A stretch of DNA of 64,000 nucleotides from Neisseria yangbaofengii (GCF_014898075.1 NZ_CP062976.1:1302001-1366000), one strand, 5' to 3'. Shown: positions 49,900 through 59,759, counted from the stretch's first letter. The notes: a model not told the origin generated them from the letters alone. Translations and numbers: made by a program.

Positions 49900-51947
49900 G
49901 CACCGCACAATATCCTGAAAACATTTATCGCGCTCCATACGAATGGGTCAGCGTAGCCGCCTATGCCTCGGCAATTGCCGTTCTGGCCGCATTGCCTATG
50001 CCGCTTCCTGTTACTTATGGCGGGATGCTGTTTTGCGGCGGTTTGGCATGCAGACGAACCCTCTCGGCAAGACGGATTATGAGATACCGCAAAAACATCA
50101 GGAACCTGCCTTACTATGCACTTACTGCAGATGAAATTCCGGTATCGGACAAGGCCCTGTACCTCGGCAAAGGGTTCCGCTGGACTCAAACCCATACACA
50201 ACGCCTTTTTATGGTACGTCAGCCGGAAAATCAGCATTTGCTCAAGCCGTCTGCGCTGTATCGCATGGCCAGGAAATATGAGATTGAAACACCCGGGACA
50301 AATTGGCTGACCCGACTGACCCGCCAAAATGCATGGTGGAATCCGGTTGCGCCATTGCCGCCTGTCGGCGGCTCGCCGGAACTGCACGGCATTGAAACCG
50401 ATGAACATGATATTTGGGAAGACTTGGGTGAACGTGTCGGCCATAAAGTCGTATTGGGCACGACACGCGTCGGAAAAACCCGACTTTGCGAGACCATGTT
50501 GGTTCAGGATATCGCCCGGGGCGATGTCACCATCGCATTTGACCCCAAAGGTGATGCTGATTTGATGATTCGCATGTATGTGGAGGCTCAAAAAGCAGGC
50601 CGGCCTTTCTATATGTTTCACCTGGGATTCCCGGAACACAGCTGCCGTTACAACCCCATCAGCGACTATGGCCGTATCACCGAGGTAGCCACCCGTATTG
50701 CCAACCAACTGCCGAGCGAAGGCCAATCTGCCGCCTTTAGAGACTTTGTATGGCGGTTCGTAAACGTTTTAACCAAAACGATGGAGGGGCTCTCCATCAA
50801 GCCGAATTACGAAAACATCTATAAAGCCGCAGCCAACGTCGATCAGCTGGCCGGCGATTATTTCCGCTTGATTTTAGATAAAAATTATCCTGGATGGCTG
50901 AATGAATTTAATGATTTCTCATTGCCGGAATCGGAAGCGAAAACGGCCGTTAAAACCGGCCGTAATCTGGACACCATCAAACTTGGTTCGTTCCTGAAAG
51001 CAAAACAGCACAATGAGCCTTTGATTGATGCCCTAGGCGGCATTTTATCCAATGACCGTTCCTACTTTGAAAAACTCGTCAGCTCGCTCTACCCGCTTTT
51101 GGAAAAACTGACAACCGGCGATGTCGCCAAACTGATCAGCCCGGATACTTCCGACTTGCTGGATCCCCGCCCGATTATGGACTGGCGCAAGGTGATTGAA
51201 AGCAACGCCGTGGTTTATATCGGCTTGGATTCCCTCTCTGACGCGGAAGTGGCCGGTGCCGTCGGTAATGCCATGTTCGCCGACCTCACCTCACTGGCCG
51301 GACAAATCTACAAACACGGGCATGGCTTTGGCCAAAGCGGCGCTACAGGCAAACGCAAAATTGCCATCCACGCAGATGAATTCAACGAGCTGATCGGCGA
51401 TGAATTTATCCCGTTGCTGAACAAAGCAGGCGGTGCCGGTTATCAGGTCACCGTTTACACCCAGACATGGAAAGATGTGGAAGCAAAAATAGGTTCTCCG
51501 GCCAAAGCGGGCCAAATTGGCGGCAACTTGAATACCATGATTATGCTGCGCGTCAAGACGGCCGAAACAGCCGAAATGCTGACCAATCAGCTGCCTGAAG
51601 TCAAAGTCATGACCAGCACTTTGGTTTCCAGGGCAAATGATGTGGCTTTCCCTGATAGCCATGAGGACTTCGGTAGCGGCAATGAGGACAGGATTGGCTC
51701 TGAAACCGTGCCTATGCTCACGGTCGCAGATTTAACGCAGCTGCCCAAAGGGCAGGCGTTTGCCCTAATTGAAGGCGGGCAACTTTATAAAATCCGCCTC
51801 CCTCTGCCCAAAACAGACCCTGATGAGGCAAAACTCATTCCGAGCCATATCACAGACATAGCTGCTGCGATGCGTGCATCCTACCGTTTAAGCTCACCAT
51901 CCGGTGATGATGAGGCATTTGTAGAGGGGGTATCCTATGTCGGCTAA
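49896..51947 (+). CDS. traD: Type IV coupling protein TraD
   Basis: A 683-residue coupling protein. Two hydrophobic segments near residues 15-50 anchor it in the inner membrane. Walker A is VVLGTTRVGKTRL (about 186-198) and Walker B is IAIHADEFNEL (about 490). It links the relaxase-DNA complex to a secretion channel. Here it is intact, although no channel genes are present nearby. Confidence 0.92.
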   Translation: MSTAQYPENIYRAPYEWVSVAAYASAIAVLAALPMPLPVTYGGMLFCGGLACRRTLSARRIMRYRKNIRNLPYYALTADEIPVSDKALYLGKGFRWTQTHTQRLFMVRQPENQHLLKPSALYRMARKYEIETPGTNWLTRLTRQNAWWNPVAPLPPVGGSPELHGIETDEHDIWEDLGERVGHKVVLGTTRVGKTRLCETMLVQDIARGDVTIAFDPKGDADLMIRMYVEAQKAGRPFYMFHLGFPEHSCRYNPISDYGRITEVATRIANQLPSEGQSAAFRDFVWRFVNVLTKTMEGLSIKPNYENIYKAAANVDQLAGDYFRLILDKNYPGWLNEFNDFSLPESEAKTAVKTGRNLDTIKLGSFLKAKQHNEPLIDALGGILSNDRSYFEKLVSSLYPLLEKLTTGDVAKLISPDTSDLLDPRPIMDWRKVIESNAVVYIGLDSLSDAEVAGAVGNAMFADLTSLAGQIYKHGHGFGQSGATGKRKIAIHADEFNELIGDEFIPLLNKAGGAGYQVTVYTQTWKDVEAKIGSPAKAGQIGGNLNTMIMLRVKTAETAEMLTNQLPEVKVMTSTLVSRANDVAFPDSHEDFGSGNEDRIGSETVPMLTVADLTQLPKGQAFALIEGGQLYKIRLPLPKTDPDEAKLIPSHITDIAAAMRASYRLSSPSGDDEAFVEGVSYVG

Positions 51948-52638
51948 ATCCAGCGGCTGGTACATGAACTCGTTACCTTTGAAATTCCTGCTTTCACCAT
52001 TTAAAGCAATTTATACAGTATTTCTGATTTTATTGATTATTTTTGGGCTTTCTCTTGCAACACAAAACTATCTGCAAGCACCCGATTTGTTAGAGCAGGA
52101 ATTATCCCGCCTTAAGGCCATCAATCAGGATCAGGCAACACTGTGGCAGCATAGGCCGTCTGAACAGTTGAACACTACTGTGGCCAGAACATCCTATCGT
52201 ACTTTGAGCACCGTATTCTTCGAGTGGTCTCAAATAAACAAAGCTTTATCCGCACAATCTGAATCAGATGAGGGTTATCAGTTCAAAAATTACCTGATTC
52301 CGCGATTGGACCTGCTCAAACACTTTGATAAGACCTTGCAGGTTATTTCGATACGCATTGGGAATATTTGTCTGTTTATCGGTTTAGCTGCGCTTCTCTA
52401 TATTCTGGCCCTGATAGACGGCCTCGTCATGAGACGGATTCGGCAAGAGAATGCTTCGCGTGAAAGTGCCGGCATTTACCACCGAGCAAAATATTGGCGC
52501 AGCGGCATCATCTGGCTCAGTATTCTGTTTTATTTATGCAGCCCGATTGTATTGTCGCCCTATTGGTTATTGGTACCGATTTTAAGTAGTACCTATATGG
52601 TGTTTCTGCAGGCAAAATATCTGAAAAAATACCTCTGA
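51937..52638 (+). CDS. TIGR03747/DUF4400-type integrating-element membrane protein
   Basis: A 233-residue protein overlapping traD by 11 bases. Membrane segments at about 20-45 (AIYTVFLILLIIFGLSLA), 140-165 (GNICLFIGLAALLYILALIDGLV) and 185-220 (two). The block DGLVMRRIRQENASRESAGIYHRAKY is typical of the family, which accompanies TraD in PFGI-1-class elements. In complete elements the type IV secretion genes come next; here the recombinase gene follows at once, convergent. Confidence 0.75.
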   Translation: MSAKSSGWYMNSLPLKFLLSPFKAIYTVFLILLIIFGLSLATQNYLQAPDLLEQELSRLKAINQDQATLWQHRPSEQLNTTVARTSYRTLSTVFFEWSQINKALSAQSESDEGYQFKNYLIPRLDLLKHFDKTLQVISIRIGNICLFIGLAALLYILALIDGLVMRRIRQENASRESAGIYHRAKYWRSGIIWLSILFYLCSPIVLSPYWLLVPILSSTYMVFLQAKYLKKYL

Positions 52639-52642
52639 CGGA

Positions 52643-53710
52643 TTAAAGGCCGCCTGCATGATGCTCGGCGGCCAGTTCCGCATTCGTCTTTACTGAATAA
52701 CGGGGGTGATAAAGCCTCAATGACTCGGCAAACCGATCCAGATCAACAGCATAATATTTTTGTATGGTTCGAACCGATTTATACCCCATGAACTCCTGAA
52801 TAAGCCGCTCATCACGGCATTTGAAAAAAAGCGTCCTGCCGCAAGCAGACCTCAGCATATGCGGCTTGACATGAAACCCGAAGATTCGCGAGGTAACCGA
52901 ATAGGTGGTTCTATATAACTCATTCGTAGACAGCATATGTCCTCTTCTACCTGCAAAGAGGTATGTCTCAAGTGAGAAACGGGAGGGTCCGATTTTTTTG
53001 CTCAGCAGATTTACATAAAGACCAAGGTATTTTATGGATTTTTTGTCGAGGTAGATGCGTCTCGGATTTAAAAACTGCTGATCCAATACGATGGATTGGT
53101 TGATGAAATCAACATGAGCGACCCTGATTCCGATAAGCTCGTTTACACGCAATGCGGCTGTAGAGAATAGATCAATCATGCACCATTCCCTCATGGCGCA
53201 ATAATTCCCCAGGTCATCAGGTTCGATATACGCCAACTTCTCAATCCTTAAAGTACAAGGGAGTTTTGAATGTAACTTAAAAGTTTTACAAGTTGAAAAA
53301 CGATGGTTTTTAAGGCAATGTGTAGCGGTATACCACCTACAGAAACTGTGCCAAGCTGATATGTATAAGTTTAAGCTTGGATTGATAACCCCTTTTCTGC
53401 CTGTCGCACCCAATAACAGCTTGTGATATTCAACCAGTGTCTTCTTGAAAATCGGAAGGTGAACTAATGCTTCATCTTGGTGCTTATAACCCAAACCCAC
53501 CACAATCAGTCCAAATTTAGTCAATTTAGACAGGTAAGCCGATTTCGTGGCTTTTGAATATCCCTGTTTATCCAATTCTGAAATAAACCTATAAAAGATA
53601 TAGTATGGCCAGTATCCTGGGTTTGACTTTTTCTGACCTGCTCCTCTATTATATGCCATATGCAAGAAAAGTCCTTTGCCATCATCAGAAAATTTGCGAC
53701 TAGAACCCAT
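52643..53710 (-). CDS. Tyrosine recombinase (element integrase)
   Basis: A 355-residue protein on the minus strand, convergent with the transfer genes. The N-terminal SAM-like core-binding domain is followed by the catalytic domain: TAALRVNELIGIRVAHV (first Arg), KPHMLRSACGRTLF (His-x-x-Arg box), EFMGYKSVRTIQKYY (last Tyr nucleophile; the usual His/Trp before it is Tyr here). It resembles XerC/D-type and element integrases. A dif-like site 170 bp upstream of its start is a likely target, perhaps acting with XerCD. Confidence 0.85.
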   Translation of the reverse strand: MGSSRKFSDDGKGLFLHMAYNRGAGQKKSNPGYWPYYIFYRFISELDKQGYSKATKSAYLSKLTKFGLIVVGLGYKHQDEALVHLPIFKKTLVEYHKLLLGATGRKGVINPSLNLYISAWHSFCRWYTATHCLKNHRFSTCKTFKLHSKLPCTLRIEKLAYIEPDDLGNYCAMREWCMIDLFSTAALRVNELIGIRVAHVDFINQSIVLDQQFLNPRRIYLDKKSIKYLGLYVNLLSKKIGPSRFSLETYLFAGRRGHMLSTNELYRTTYSVTSRIFGFHVKPHMLRSACGRTLFFKCRDERLIQEFMGYKSVRTIQKYYAVDLDRFAESLRLYHPRYSVKTNAELAAEHHAGGL

Positions 53711-53881
53711 TTTACATAAAATTCAACCTCTTGAATAACCATTCTATCTAGAATAAACTCTAATATGGTTTCAGTTGGTTTTTAAGAATCAGTTAAATAC
53801 ATGCCTTGGGAAAGTATGAATTTAAAACAAAATAAGGAGGAATAATTTTATAAAACAAAAACTTAAATAAACCCATCTGTA

Positions 53882-53909
53882 TATGATAATAATCTATATT
53901 ATGTTAAAT
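53882..53909 (+). other. dif-like XerCD attachment site
   Basis: The 3' half, TATATTATGTTAAAT, is identical to the XerD side of the neisserial and E. coli dif sites; the XerC side matches poorly (21 of 28 in all). It lies between the recombinase gene and the parA remnant, where the ends of a GGI-type element meet. Such half-diverged sites are typical of elements that use dif. Confidence 0.65.
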
Positions 53910-53979
53910 TACAATTAGCATATTTTAGTGATATTTGTTCCTTTTAAAAAAATTTTCATAACCCAAAAGGATAAATATT

Positions 53980-54150
53980 ATGTCTGCACCCGTAATATTG
54001 TCATGCACTTCCACCAAAGGCGGTGTCGGTAAAACTACTCTCACAGCTAATATCGCGGCTGTTCTCGCCGACATCGGCTTCCGCGTTCTAATGGTGGATG
54101 TTGATGTTTAACCGAGCCTTTCCAAATTCTATCCGTTAAGCTACCGAGCT
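53980..54150 (+). pseudogene. parA: parA remnant with nonsense codon, cut by an IS30-type fragment
   Basis: The frame starts MSAPVILSCTSTKGGVGKT, with the deviant Walker A (KGGVGKTT) of ParA, and continues ANIAAVLADIGFRVLMVDVDV until TAA at 54,109. The frame goes on after the stop with PSLSKFYPLSYRA, as in ParA (CAA changed to TAA). About 12 codons later the sequence switches to transposase. In PFGI-1-class elements parA is the first gene inside the left end. Confidence 0.85.
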
Positions 54151-54515
54151 AAAAGTTGAAGAACTTCAAAGCCGAAGACACCGCCAACGCTGTCATCAGA
54201 GCATTGAAGGCGCACAAAAACAGGGTACACACGATTACGATGGATAACGGCAAAGAGTTTTACCGGCACAAGAAAATCGCTAACGCATTGAAAGCAGAAA
54301 CCTATTTCTGCCACCCGTACCACTCTTGGGAGAAGGGAGCGAACGAAAACACCAACGGACTGATACGCCAATACTTCCCGAAACGGACGGATTTCGGGAA
54401 AATCAGCGGGAAGGAAATCCGGCAGGTTCAAGATGAACTGAACCACCGTCCAAGAAAAACACTTGGCTATGAAACACCAAGTGTTTTATTCTTGTTCTTT
54501 TTATGCCATAAATGA
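54150..54515 (+). pseudogene. IS30-family transposase, C-terminal fragment
   Basis: About 120 residues with HTITMDNGKEF, the second Asp region of the IS30 DDE domain, then FCHPYHSWEKGANENTNGLIRQYFPK and LNHRPRKTLGYETP, the end of IS30 transposases (IS1655-like in Neisseria). No N-terminus or left terminal repeat is seen. It truncates parA. Confidence 0.85.
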
Positions 54516-54545
54516 CAAATGCTACTGGACGATTCCGCCGCTTGC

Positions 54546-54875
54546 ATGAATAATACGCCTTTATTGAAATACTGCAGTCTTTATCGACCAATGAATGATT
54601 CCAAAGGTTTGCTGATTCGCTGGCTGATTGTGTGCCTGATGCCGATCATTACCATGCTGGCTTTTGTATTGATTCCGCCGCCGGATCACACGCAATATCT
54701 GATTAACGGCATTATTTTGGCTTGCGAAGCGACATTTTTATTTAAATTCGTACTTTTTGACGTGATTAAGCATCATTTGAAAGGAGAATTTGAATTAAAA
54801 CGCAAAACTATGTTGCTGTTTATCCCGATTGTGTTGCTGATTATTTATTTGGTGTATTATTTCGGTGGATTTTGA
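54546..54875 (+). CDS. Small chromosomal membrane protein
   Basis: A 109-residue protein from ATG 54,546 with three hydrophobic segments (LLIRWLIVCLMPIITMLAFVL, YLINGIILACEATFLFKFVLF, TMLLFIPIVLLIIYLVYYF). No family named. It marks the beginning of ordinary chromosome. Confidence 0.55.
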   Translation: MNNTPLLKYCSLYRPMNDSKGLLIRWLIVCLMPIITMLAFVLIPPPDHTQYLINGIILACEATFLFKFVLFDVIKHHLKGEFELKRKTMLLFIPIVLLIIYLVYYFGGF

Positions 54876-54881
54876 TACAAA

Positions 54882-54913
54882 AGGCCGTCTGAAAAATTCA
54901 GACGGCCTTTGAT
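54882..54913. terminator. DUS-pair bidirectional terminator
   Basis: AAGGCCGTCTGAA and its inverse form a hairpin flanked by A and T runs, between convergent genes. Confidence 0.8.
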
Positions 54914-54934
54914 ATATCACCTTAAAAAAGCGAA

Positions 54935-55324
54935 TTACAGGCTGTTGGTGAATGTGCGGGTAATTACATCGCGTTGTTGCTCAGGCGTCAAGGAATTGAA
55001 ACGCACGGCGTAGCCGGAAACACGAATAGTCAATTGCGGATATTTGTCCGGATTAGCCACGGCATCTTCCAAAGTCTCGCGGGTCAATACATTGACGTTC
55101 AAATGCTGGCCTCCTTCCACTTTAGGGCGCGCGCTAACATCCAGTGGAATTTCTTTATAAGAAATTTCACCCAAATCGGCCAAAGCCACCACGGCATCGG
55201 CTTGATAGCCGCTCTCTTCTTTTGCCACCAAGCATCGCGCTTCGTTAGTGCTGTCATCCAGCAACCAGAATGAGTTCAACAATGCTTCGTTTTGCGCTTG
55301 AGTAATCTGAATACCTTTAATCAT
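54935..55324 (-). CDS. grcA: Autonomous glycyl radical cofactor GrcA
   Basis: A 129-residue protein. The start is taken as the ATG before IKGIQITQ, behind AGAAGG; an ATG 18 bases upstream is less likely. C-terminal [21 protein letters not shown] holds the radical glycine (about Gly104). GrcA replaces the damaged C-terminus of pyruvate formate-lyase under oxygen stress. An FNR-like box lies upstream. Confidence 0.93.
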   Translation of the reverse strand: MIKGIQITQAQNEALLNSFWLLDDSTNEARCLVAKEESGYQADAVVALADLGEISYKEIPLDVSARPKVEGGQHLNVNVLTRETLEDAVANPDKYPQLTIRVSGYAVRFNSLTPEQQRDVITRTFTNSL

Positions 55325-55398
55325 AGCCACCTTCTCTTTCATTAACGTAGAAAAAATCTTAATTCAGCCTTATTTTATACCCCATACCCGAAAAGAAG

Positions 55399-55412
55399 TT
55401 GACATAAATCAA
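55399..55412 (-). promoter_or_regulatory. FNR-like box upstream of grcA
   Basis: TTGACATAAATCAA fits TTGAT-N4-ATCAA with one change. It suits oxygen-dependent control of grcA. Confidence 0.6.
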
Positions 55413-55531
55413 GTTACAAAACACTACACCTTAACCATTTAAGCAATTGTCTTTAATCAGCAAATTATCAAAATCTGATTTGTACAGCCTTATCCTAACC
55501 CCCTTTACCGATTTGTGAACGCAATTAATTT

Positions 55532-56698
55532 ATGAATAATGAAATAATCAGGCCGTCTGAAAAAAAATCCTGCTGGCTGTTTTGCAATGTCATCGATAAT
55601 TTCGGCGACATTGGTGTGTCGTGGCGTTTGGCACAGGCGCTTAATCATGAGCTGAATTGGCAGGTGCATCTGTGGGTAGATGATATAGCTGCTTTACAGG
55701 CGATTTGCCCTGATTTGCCGCCTGTTCCCTGCGTGCATCAAAGCATTGCTTTGCATGAGTGGACAGTGCAATCGGCCAATGATGTCGCTATCCTGTCCCC
55801 GCCGCACATCGTGATCGAAACCTTCGCCTGTAACCTGCCCGAAAATGTTTTAGATATCATTCGGCAACACCGCCCGCTTTGGCTCAACTGGGAATATTTG
55901 AGCGCGGAAGACAGTAACGAACGTCTTCATTTACTGCCGTCGGTACAAGCCGACGGTTTACAGAAATTTTTCTGGTTTATGGGCTTCGGCGATAAAAGCG
56001 GCGGCCTGATACGAGAAGCCGATTTTGGCAAACGCATTGACTTTGACGCTGGCCGTTTCAGACGGCATTATGGTCTGCCCGATAAAACTACCGACGAATG
56101 GCTATTGTTCGGTTATAACAGTCCGGTTTGGGTGAAATGGCTAGAAATGTGGCAACAACACGGCCAGCCCATCACCCTGCTTTTGGCGGGCAATCAAATC
56201 ATCGACAGCCTGAAAGCGGCGCAAGCCATTCCTGAATGCGCCTTGCAACACGCAGGCGGTACGTTTCAGACGGCCTGCGTGACGCTGGTTAACATGCCTT
56301 TTGTACCGCAGCAAGATTTCGATAAGCTGCTACAGCTTTCAGACGGCCTGATGATTCGTGGCGAAGACAGCTTCGTGCGCGCGCAATTGGCTGCCAAGCC
56401 GTTTTTCTGGCATATTTACCCGCAAGATGAAATGGGGCATTTGGAAAAGCTGCATGCATTTTGGCAGAAAACAGCGCCGGTTTACCCACCAAATCTGATG
56501 GCCGCGCATCAAGCTTTATCCGACGAACTCAACGGCGCGCATGAATTATCGGCCGAGCAGCGCCTCAAGGCCTGGCAAACGCTGACGGCACACCGAGAGC
56601 AATGGCAGCAAAGTGTCGCAGATTGGCAGAAATTTCTGTTTTCCCAACAAACTTCACTGGAAAAACTAGCCAAATTTGTTTCAAATACGCTAAAATAG
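55532..56698 (+). CDS. earP: EF-P arginine rhamnosyltransferase EarP
   Basis: A 388-residue GT-B enzyme. The N-terminus CNVIDNFGDIGVSWRLAQAL has two Asp (22 and 26) at the position of the known catalytic residues; LSDGLMIRGEDSFVRAQLAAKPFFWHIYPQ is the donor-binding block near the C-terminus. It adds rhamnose from dTDP-rhamnose to Arg32 of EF-P, encoded next (40 bp). Confidence 0.93.
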   Translation: MNNEIIRPSEKKSCWLFCNVIDNFGDIGVSWRLAQALNHELNWQVHLWVDDIAALQAICPDLPPVPCVHQSIALHEWTVQSANDVAILSPPHIVIETFACNLPENVLDIIRQHRPLWLNWEYLSAEDSNERLHLLPSVQADGLQKFFWFMGFGDKSGGLIREADFGKRIDFDAGRFRRHYGLPDKTTDEWLLFGYNSPVWVKWLEMWQQHGQPITLLLAGNQIIDSLKAAQAIPECALQHAGGTFQTACVTLVNMPFVPQQDFDKLLQLSDGLMIRGEDSFVRAQLAAKPFFWHIYPQDEMGHLEKLHAFWQKTAPVYPPNLMAAHQALSDELNGAHELSAEQRLKAWQTLTAHREQWQQSVADWQKFLFSQQTSLEKLAKFVSNTLK

Positions 56699-56738
56699 CG
56701 CGTTTATTTTGTAACTAGAATCTGATTGGAAACACACA

Positions 56739-57299
56739 ATGAAAACAGCTCAAGAACTGCGCCCGGGTAACGTATTCATGGTCGGCAACGACCCAATGGT
56801 GGTACAAAAAACCGAATACATCAAAGGCGGCCGCAGCTCAGCCAAAGTCAGCATGAAACTGAAAAACCTGCTGACCGGAGCGGCTTCTGAAACCATCGTT
56901 AAAGCCGACGACAAATTCGACGTCGTGGTATTGTCACGTAAAAACTGTACTTACAGCTACTTTGCCGACCCGATGTATGTATTCATGGACGAAGAATTCA
57001 ACCAATACGAAATCGAAGCCGAAAACATCGGCGATGCATTGAAATTCATCGTTGACGGCATGGAAGACCAATGCGAAGTGACCTTTTACGAAGGCAACCC
57101 GATTTCCGTCGAATTGCCGACCATCATCGTGCGCGAAGTAGAATACACCGAGCCTGCGGTTAAAGGCGACACTTCGGGCAAAGTGATGAAAACCGCCCGC
57201 TTGGTCGGCGGCACCGAAATCCAAGTGATGGCCTACATCGAAACCGGCGACAAAGTCGAAATCGATACCCGCACCGGCGAATTCCGAAAACGTGCTTAA
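56739..57299 (+). CDS. efp: Elongation factor P
   Basis: 186 residues. The modified loop is KGGRSSAK with Arg at position 32, the target of EarP, in place of the Lys used in E. coli. EF-P rescues ribosomes stalled at polyproline. Confidence 0.95.
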   Translation: MKTAQELRPGNVFMVGNDPMVVQKTEYIKGGRSSAKVSMKLKNLLTGAASETIVKADDKFDVVVLSRKNCTYSYFADPMYVFMDEEFNQYEIEAENIGDALKFIVDGMEDQCEVTFYEGNPISVELPTIIVREVEYTEPAVKGDTSGKVMKTARLVGGTEIQVMAYIETGDKVEIDTRTGEFRKRA

Positions 57300-57319
57300 T
57301 CGTTTGATTTAAAAATAAA

Positions 57320-57352
57320 AAGGCCGCCTGAAATATTCAGACGGCCTTTTTA
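57320..57352. terminator. DUS-pair terminator after efp
   Basis: AAGGCCGCCTGAA and TTCAGACGGCCTT form a hairpin with a T-run; the first DUS has a one-base change. Confidence 0.75.
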
Positions 57353-57433
57353 TTGTGTATGCTTTTATCAAACAAATATTTAGCATGTGACTAAAATCAG
57401 GCCATCCGGTTTCAGACGGCCCATTTTTATTCT

Positions 57434-58111
57434 TCAAATACGCGCCAATTCTTCGCGCATTTGGTCAATCACCGCTTTGTAATCCGGCTTGCCAAAAATA
57501 GCCGAACCGGCCACAAAGGTATCTGCACCGGCAGCGGCAATCTCTGCAATATTGTCCGCTTTTACGCCGCCATCGACTTCCAGCGCAATATGTCGGCCAG
57601 TTTGCACTTCATATTCATCCAACATAGCACGCACTTGGCGGGTTTTCACCAAGGTCTGCGGGATAAAACTTTGGCCGCCAAAACCCGGGTTCACCGACAT
57701 CAGCAGTACCATGTCCAAACGATCCAAAATATTTTCCAACACGCTTACGGAAGTGGCCGGATTCAACACCAAACCGGCTTGGCAGCCCAAATCGCGAATC
57801 AGGCTTAAACTGCGGTCAATGTGTTTGCTCGCTTCGGGATGAAAAGTAATAATGCCGGCACCTGCTTTGGCAAAAGATTGAATCAAATCATCCACCGGCT
57901 CGACCATCAAATGCACATCAATCGGCACGCTGGCATAAGGTTTCAGTGCCGAACAAATCATCGGCCCAAAGGTAAGATTCGGCACATAATGGTTATCCAT
58001 CACGTCAAAGTGAATCAAATCGGCACCGGCTGCAATGACCTTGCTGACTTCTTCACCTAATCGGGCAAAATCGGCAGAAAGAATGCTCGGTGAAATACGA
58101 TAGTGGCTCAT
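57434..58111 (-). CDS. rpe: Ribulose-phosphate 3-epimerase
   Basis: 225 residues, TIM barrel. [33 protein letters not shown] and [12 protein letters not shown] hold the metal ligands and catalytic Asp residues. Interconverts ribulose-5-phosphate and xylulose-5-phosphate. The 275 bp upstream contain no gene. Confidence 0.96.
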   Translation of the reverse strand: MSHYRISPSILSADFARLGEEVSKVIAAGADLIHFDVMDNHYVPNLTFGPMICSALKPYASVPIDVHLMVEPVDDLIQSFAKAGAGIITFHPEASKHIDRSLSLIRDLGCQAGLVLNPATSVSVLENILDRLDMVLLMSVNPGFGGQSFIPQTLVKTRQVRAMLDEYEVQTGRHIALEVDGGVKADNIAEIAAAGADTFVAGSAIFGKPDYKAVIDQMREELARI

Positions 58112-58386
58112 AGATGCTCCAAAATTTAAAATTCGATGGGTGTGGCTGATGGGTGGCGTTTATTTTAACGTGAATCAGTATATTATGTGATTATTTAAAA
58201 TATTAATGAATAAATAACGTTTCTAAAAAAATAATTACATGATTTATAACCTACTGAAAACAAAGCATACATTAGTGTTTGTTAATTTACAATTAACAAT
58301 AATCCAACTAAAATTAACGCGTATAAAACCGCCTTTGACATGCTTATCCGTTATATTTCATTTGTATCCAAAATTAGGAAAATGCT

Positions 58387-58818
58387 GTGTTTGTTGTGTT
58401 GAAATCTCCTTTTGTTTTTCAGGTGTTATCGTTTGCCACCTTGTTGGTGTGCAGCAGTGTGATTTATGCCGCCCCCCATTCCTCACAATTGGATGATTTC
58501 CATGCCAATTGCAATTTCCGCCAATTGAATCTCAGCCAAGAGCAACACTCTGCACTGCGTCGTATCCGCTCCGATTATAAAGTGGCTGCCGACAAAGCCT
58601 ATAAAAAAGAACAACGCACCGACCGCACACGCCGCCTCAACATTATGAAAATTTTGACCAATCCTAATTTTGATCAAAACAATGCGCGCGATTATGTTGA
58701 AAGCCGCTATCTGTCGCATATGGATTTTGCCGTGGACGAATTGGCGATTCAACACCGAATTTATCATTTATTGAGCCCGAGCCAGCGCCAAATTTGGCTT
58801 GATAGTTGTCTGCGCTAA
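58387..58818 (+). CDS. Small periplasmic protein of the Spy/CpxP (LTXXQ) type
   Basis: 143 residues from GTG 58,387 behind TTAGGAAA. Signal peptide LSFATLLVCSSVIYA; two LTXXQ-like motifs (LNLSQEQHSALRRI and LLSPSQRQIWLDS). CpxP-like proteins act as periplasmic chaperones or stress sensors. The second Cys near the end may pair with the first (HANC). Confidence 0.7.
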   Translation: MFVVLKSPFVFQVLSFATLLVCSSVIYAAPHSSQLDDFHANCNFRQLNLSQEQHSALRRIRSDYKVAADKAYKKEQRTDRTRRLNIMKILTNPNFDQNNARDYVESRYLSHMDFAVDELAIQHRIYHLLSPSQRQIWLDSCLR

Positions 58819-58841
58819 TTTTATCCAACACGAATCAACAA

Positions 58842-58868
58842 AGGCACTTTTTCAAGTGCCTTTTTGTT
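58842..58868. terminator. Bidirectional terminator
   Basis: AAAGGCACTT and AAGTGCCTTT stem, T-run on both strands, between convergent genes. Confidence 0.8.
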
Positions 58869-58869
58869 T

Positions 58870-59736
58870 TTAGTCTATTACACGTTGTTCCGGCAAACGC
58901 CCTGCCCAATCACAGGCAAATTGCCATGCAGAGCGGCCGGAACGGTTACTGCGCATTTGCGCCCACAATAAGGCTGCTTTTCTGGCGGTTTCATCGTACT
59001 CCACGCCGAAGTCGCGCAACCAATTTTCTACCGCCTTCAAATAATCGTTTTGATCAAACGGATAAAAGCTTAACCACAAACCGAAACGGTCGGATAAAGA
59101 GACTTTTTCTTCTACGGCTTCTTTTTGATGAATCTCACCGCGTATACCGGTGGTACCGCCGTTTTCATCCATATATTCAGGCATCAGATGGCGGCGGTTG
59201 GACGTGGCATATACCAACACATTGCTGCAACGTTGCGATAAGCCGCCGTCTAAGGTAGTTTTCAATGCTTTGTAGGTTTCATCACCGGTTTCGAACGACA
59301 GATCGTCGCAGAAAATAATGAATTTCTCCGGGCGATCAGCCAAAAGCGGCAACAATGCTGGCAGAGTGATTAAATCGCTTTTATCGACTTCAACCAAACG
59401 CAAACCCTGACCGGCATATTCATGCAGCAAAGCCTTTACCAGCGATGATTTACCTGTGCCGCGCGAACCGGTCATCAACACATTATTCGCCGGACGGCCT
59501 GCCAAAAACTGCTCGGTATTGCGAATCAAGCGTTCGGTTTGCGAACCGATTGCCGCCAAGTAACCGATCGGGAAAGTGTGCGGATTGGGAAGGCTTTCCA
59601 ATACGCCTTTGCGCCCTACGCTTTGCCAACGGTAAGCCAGCGCATCCCAATCAATGGCCGTTTGCTCTGCCGGCAAAATCAAATCCAAGCGGTTTAATAC
59701 CGCATCGGCTTTTTTCAAAAATTCAGCTAGTTCCAT
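58870..59736 (-). CDS. DUF815 AAA ATPase
   Basis: 288 residues. Walker A MTGSRGTGKSSLVKAL, Walker B KFIIFCDDLSFE, sensor VYATSNRRHLMPE. The DUF815 family is an AAA+ type of unknown function common in proteobacteria. Its stop-start spacing to ribE is short (24 bp), so the two are probably an operon. Confidence 0.88.
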   Translation of the reverse strand: MELAEFLKKADAVLNRLDLILPAEQTAIDWDALAYRWQSVGRKGVLESLPNPHTFPIGYLAAIGSQTERLIRNTEQFLAGRPANNVLMTGSRGTGKSSLVKALLHEYAGQGLRLVEVDKSDLITLPALLPLLADRPEKFIIFCDDLSFETGDETYKALKTTLDGGLSQRCSNVLVYATSNRRHLMPEYMDENGGTTGIRGEIHQKEAVEEKVSLSDRFGLWLSFYPFDQNDYLKAVENWLRDFGVEYDETARKAALLWAQMRSNRSGRSAWQFACDWAGRLPEQRVID

Positions 59737-59759
59737 AGTTTTTCTTTTCAGACGGCCTT

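Noticed and set aside
58177-58195. GTATATTATGTGATT resembling part of dif, upstream of rpe
   Set aside because: Only 11 bases match and both recombinase arms fail; it lies in AT-rich intergenic DNA without element genes nearby.
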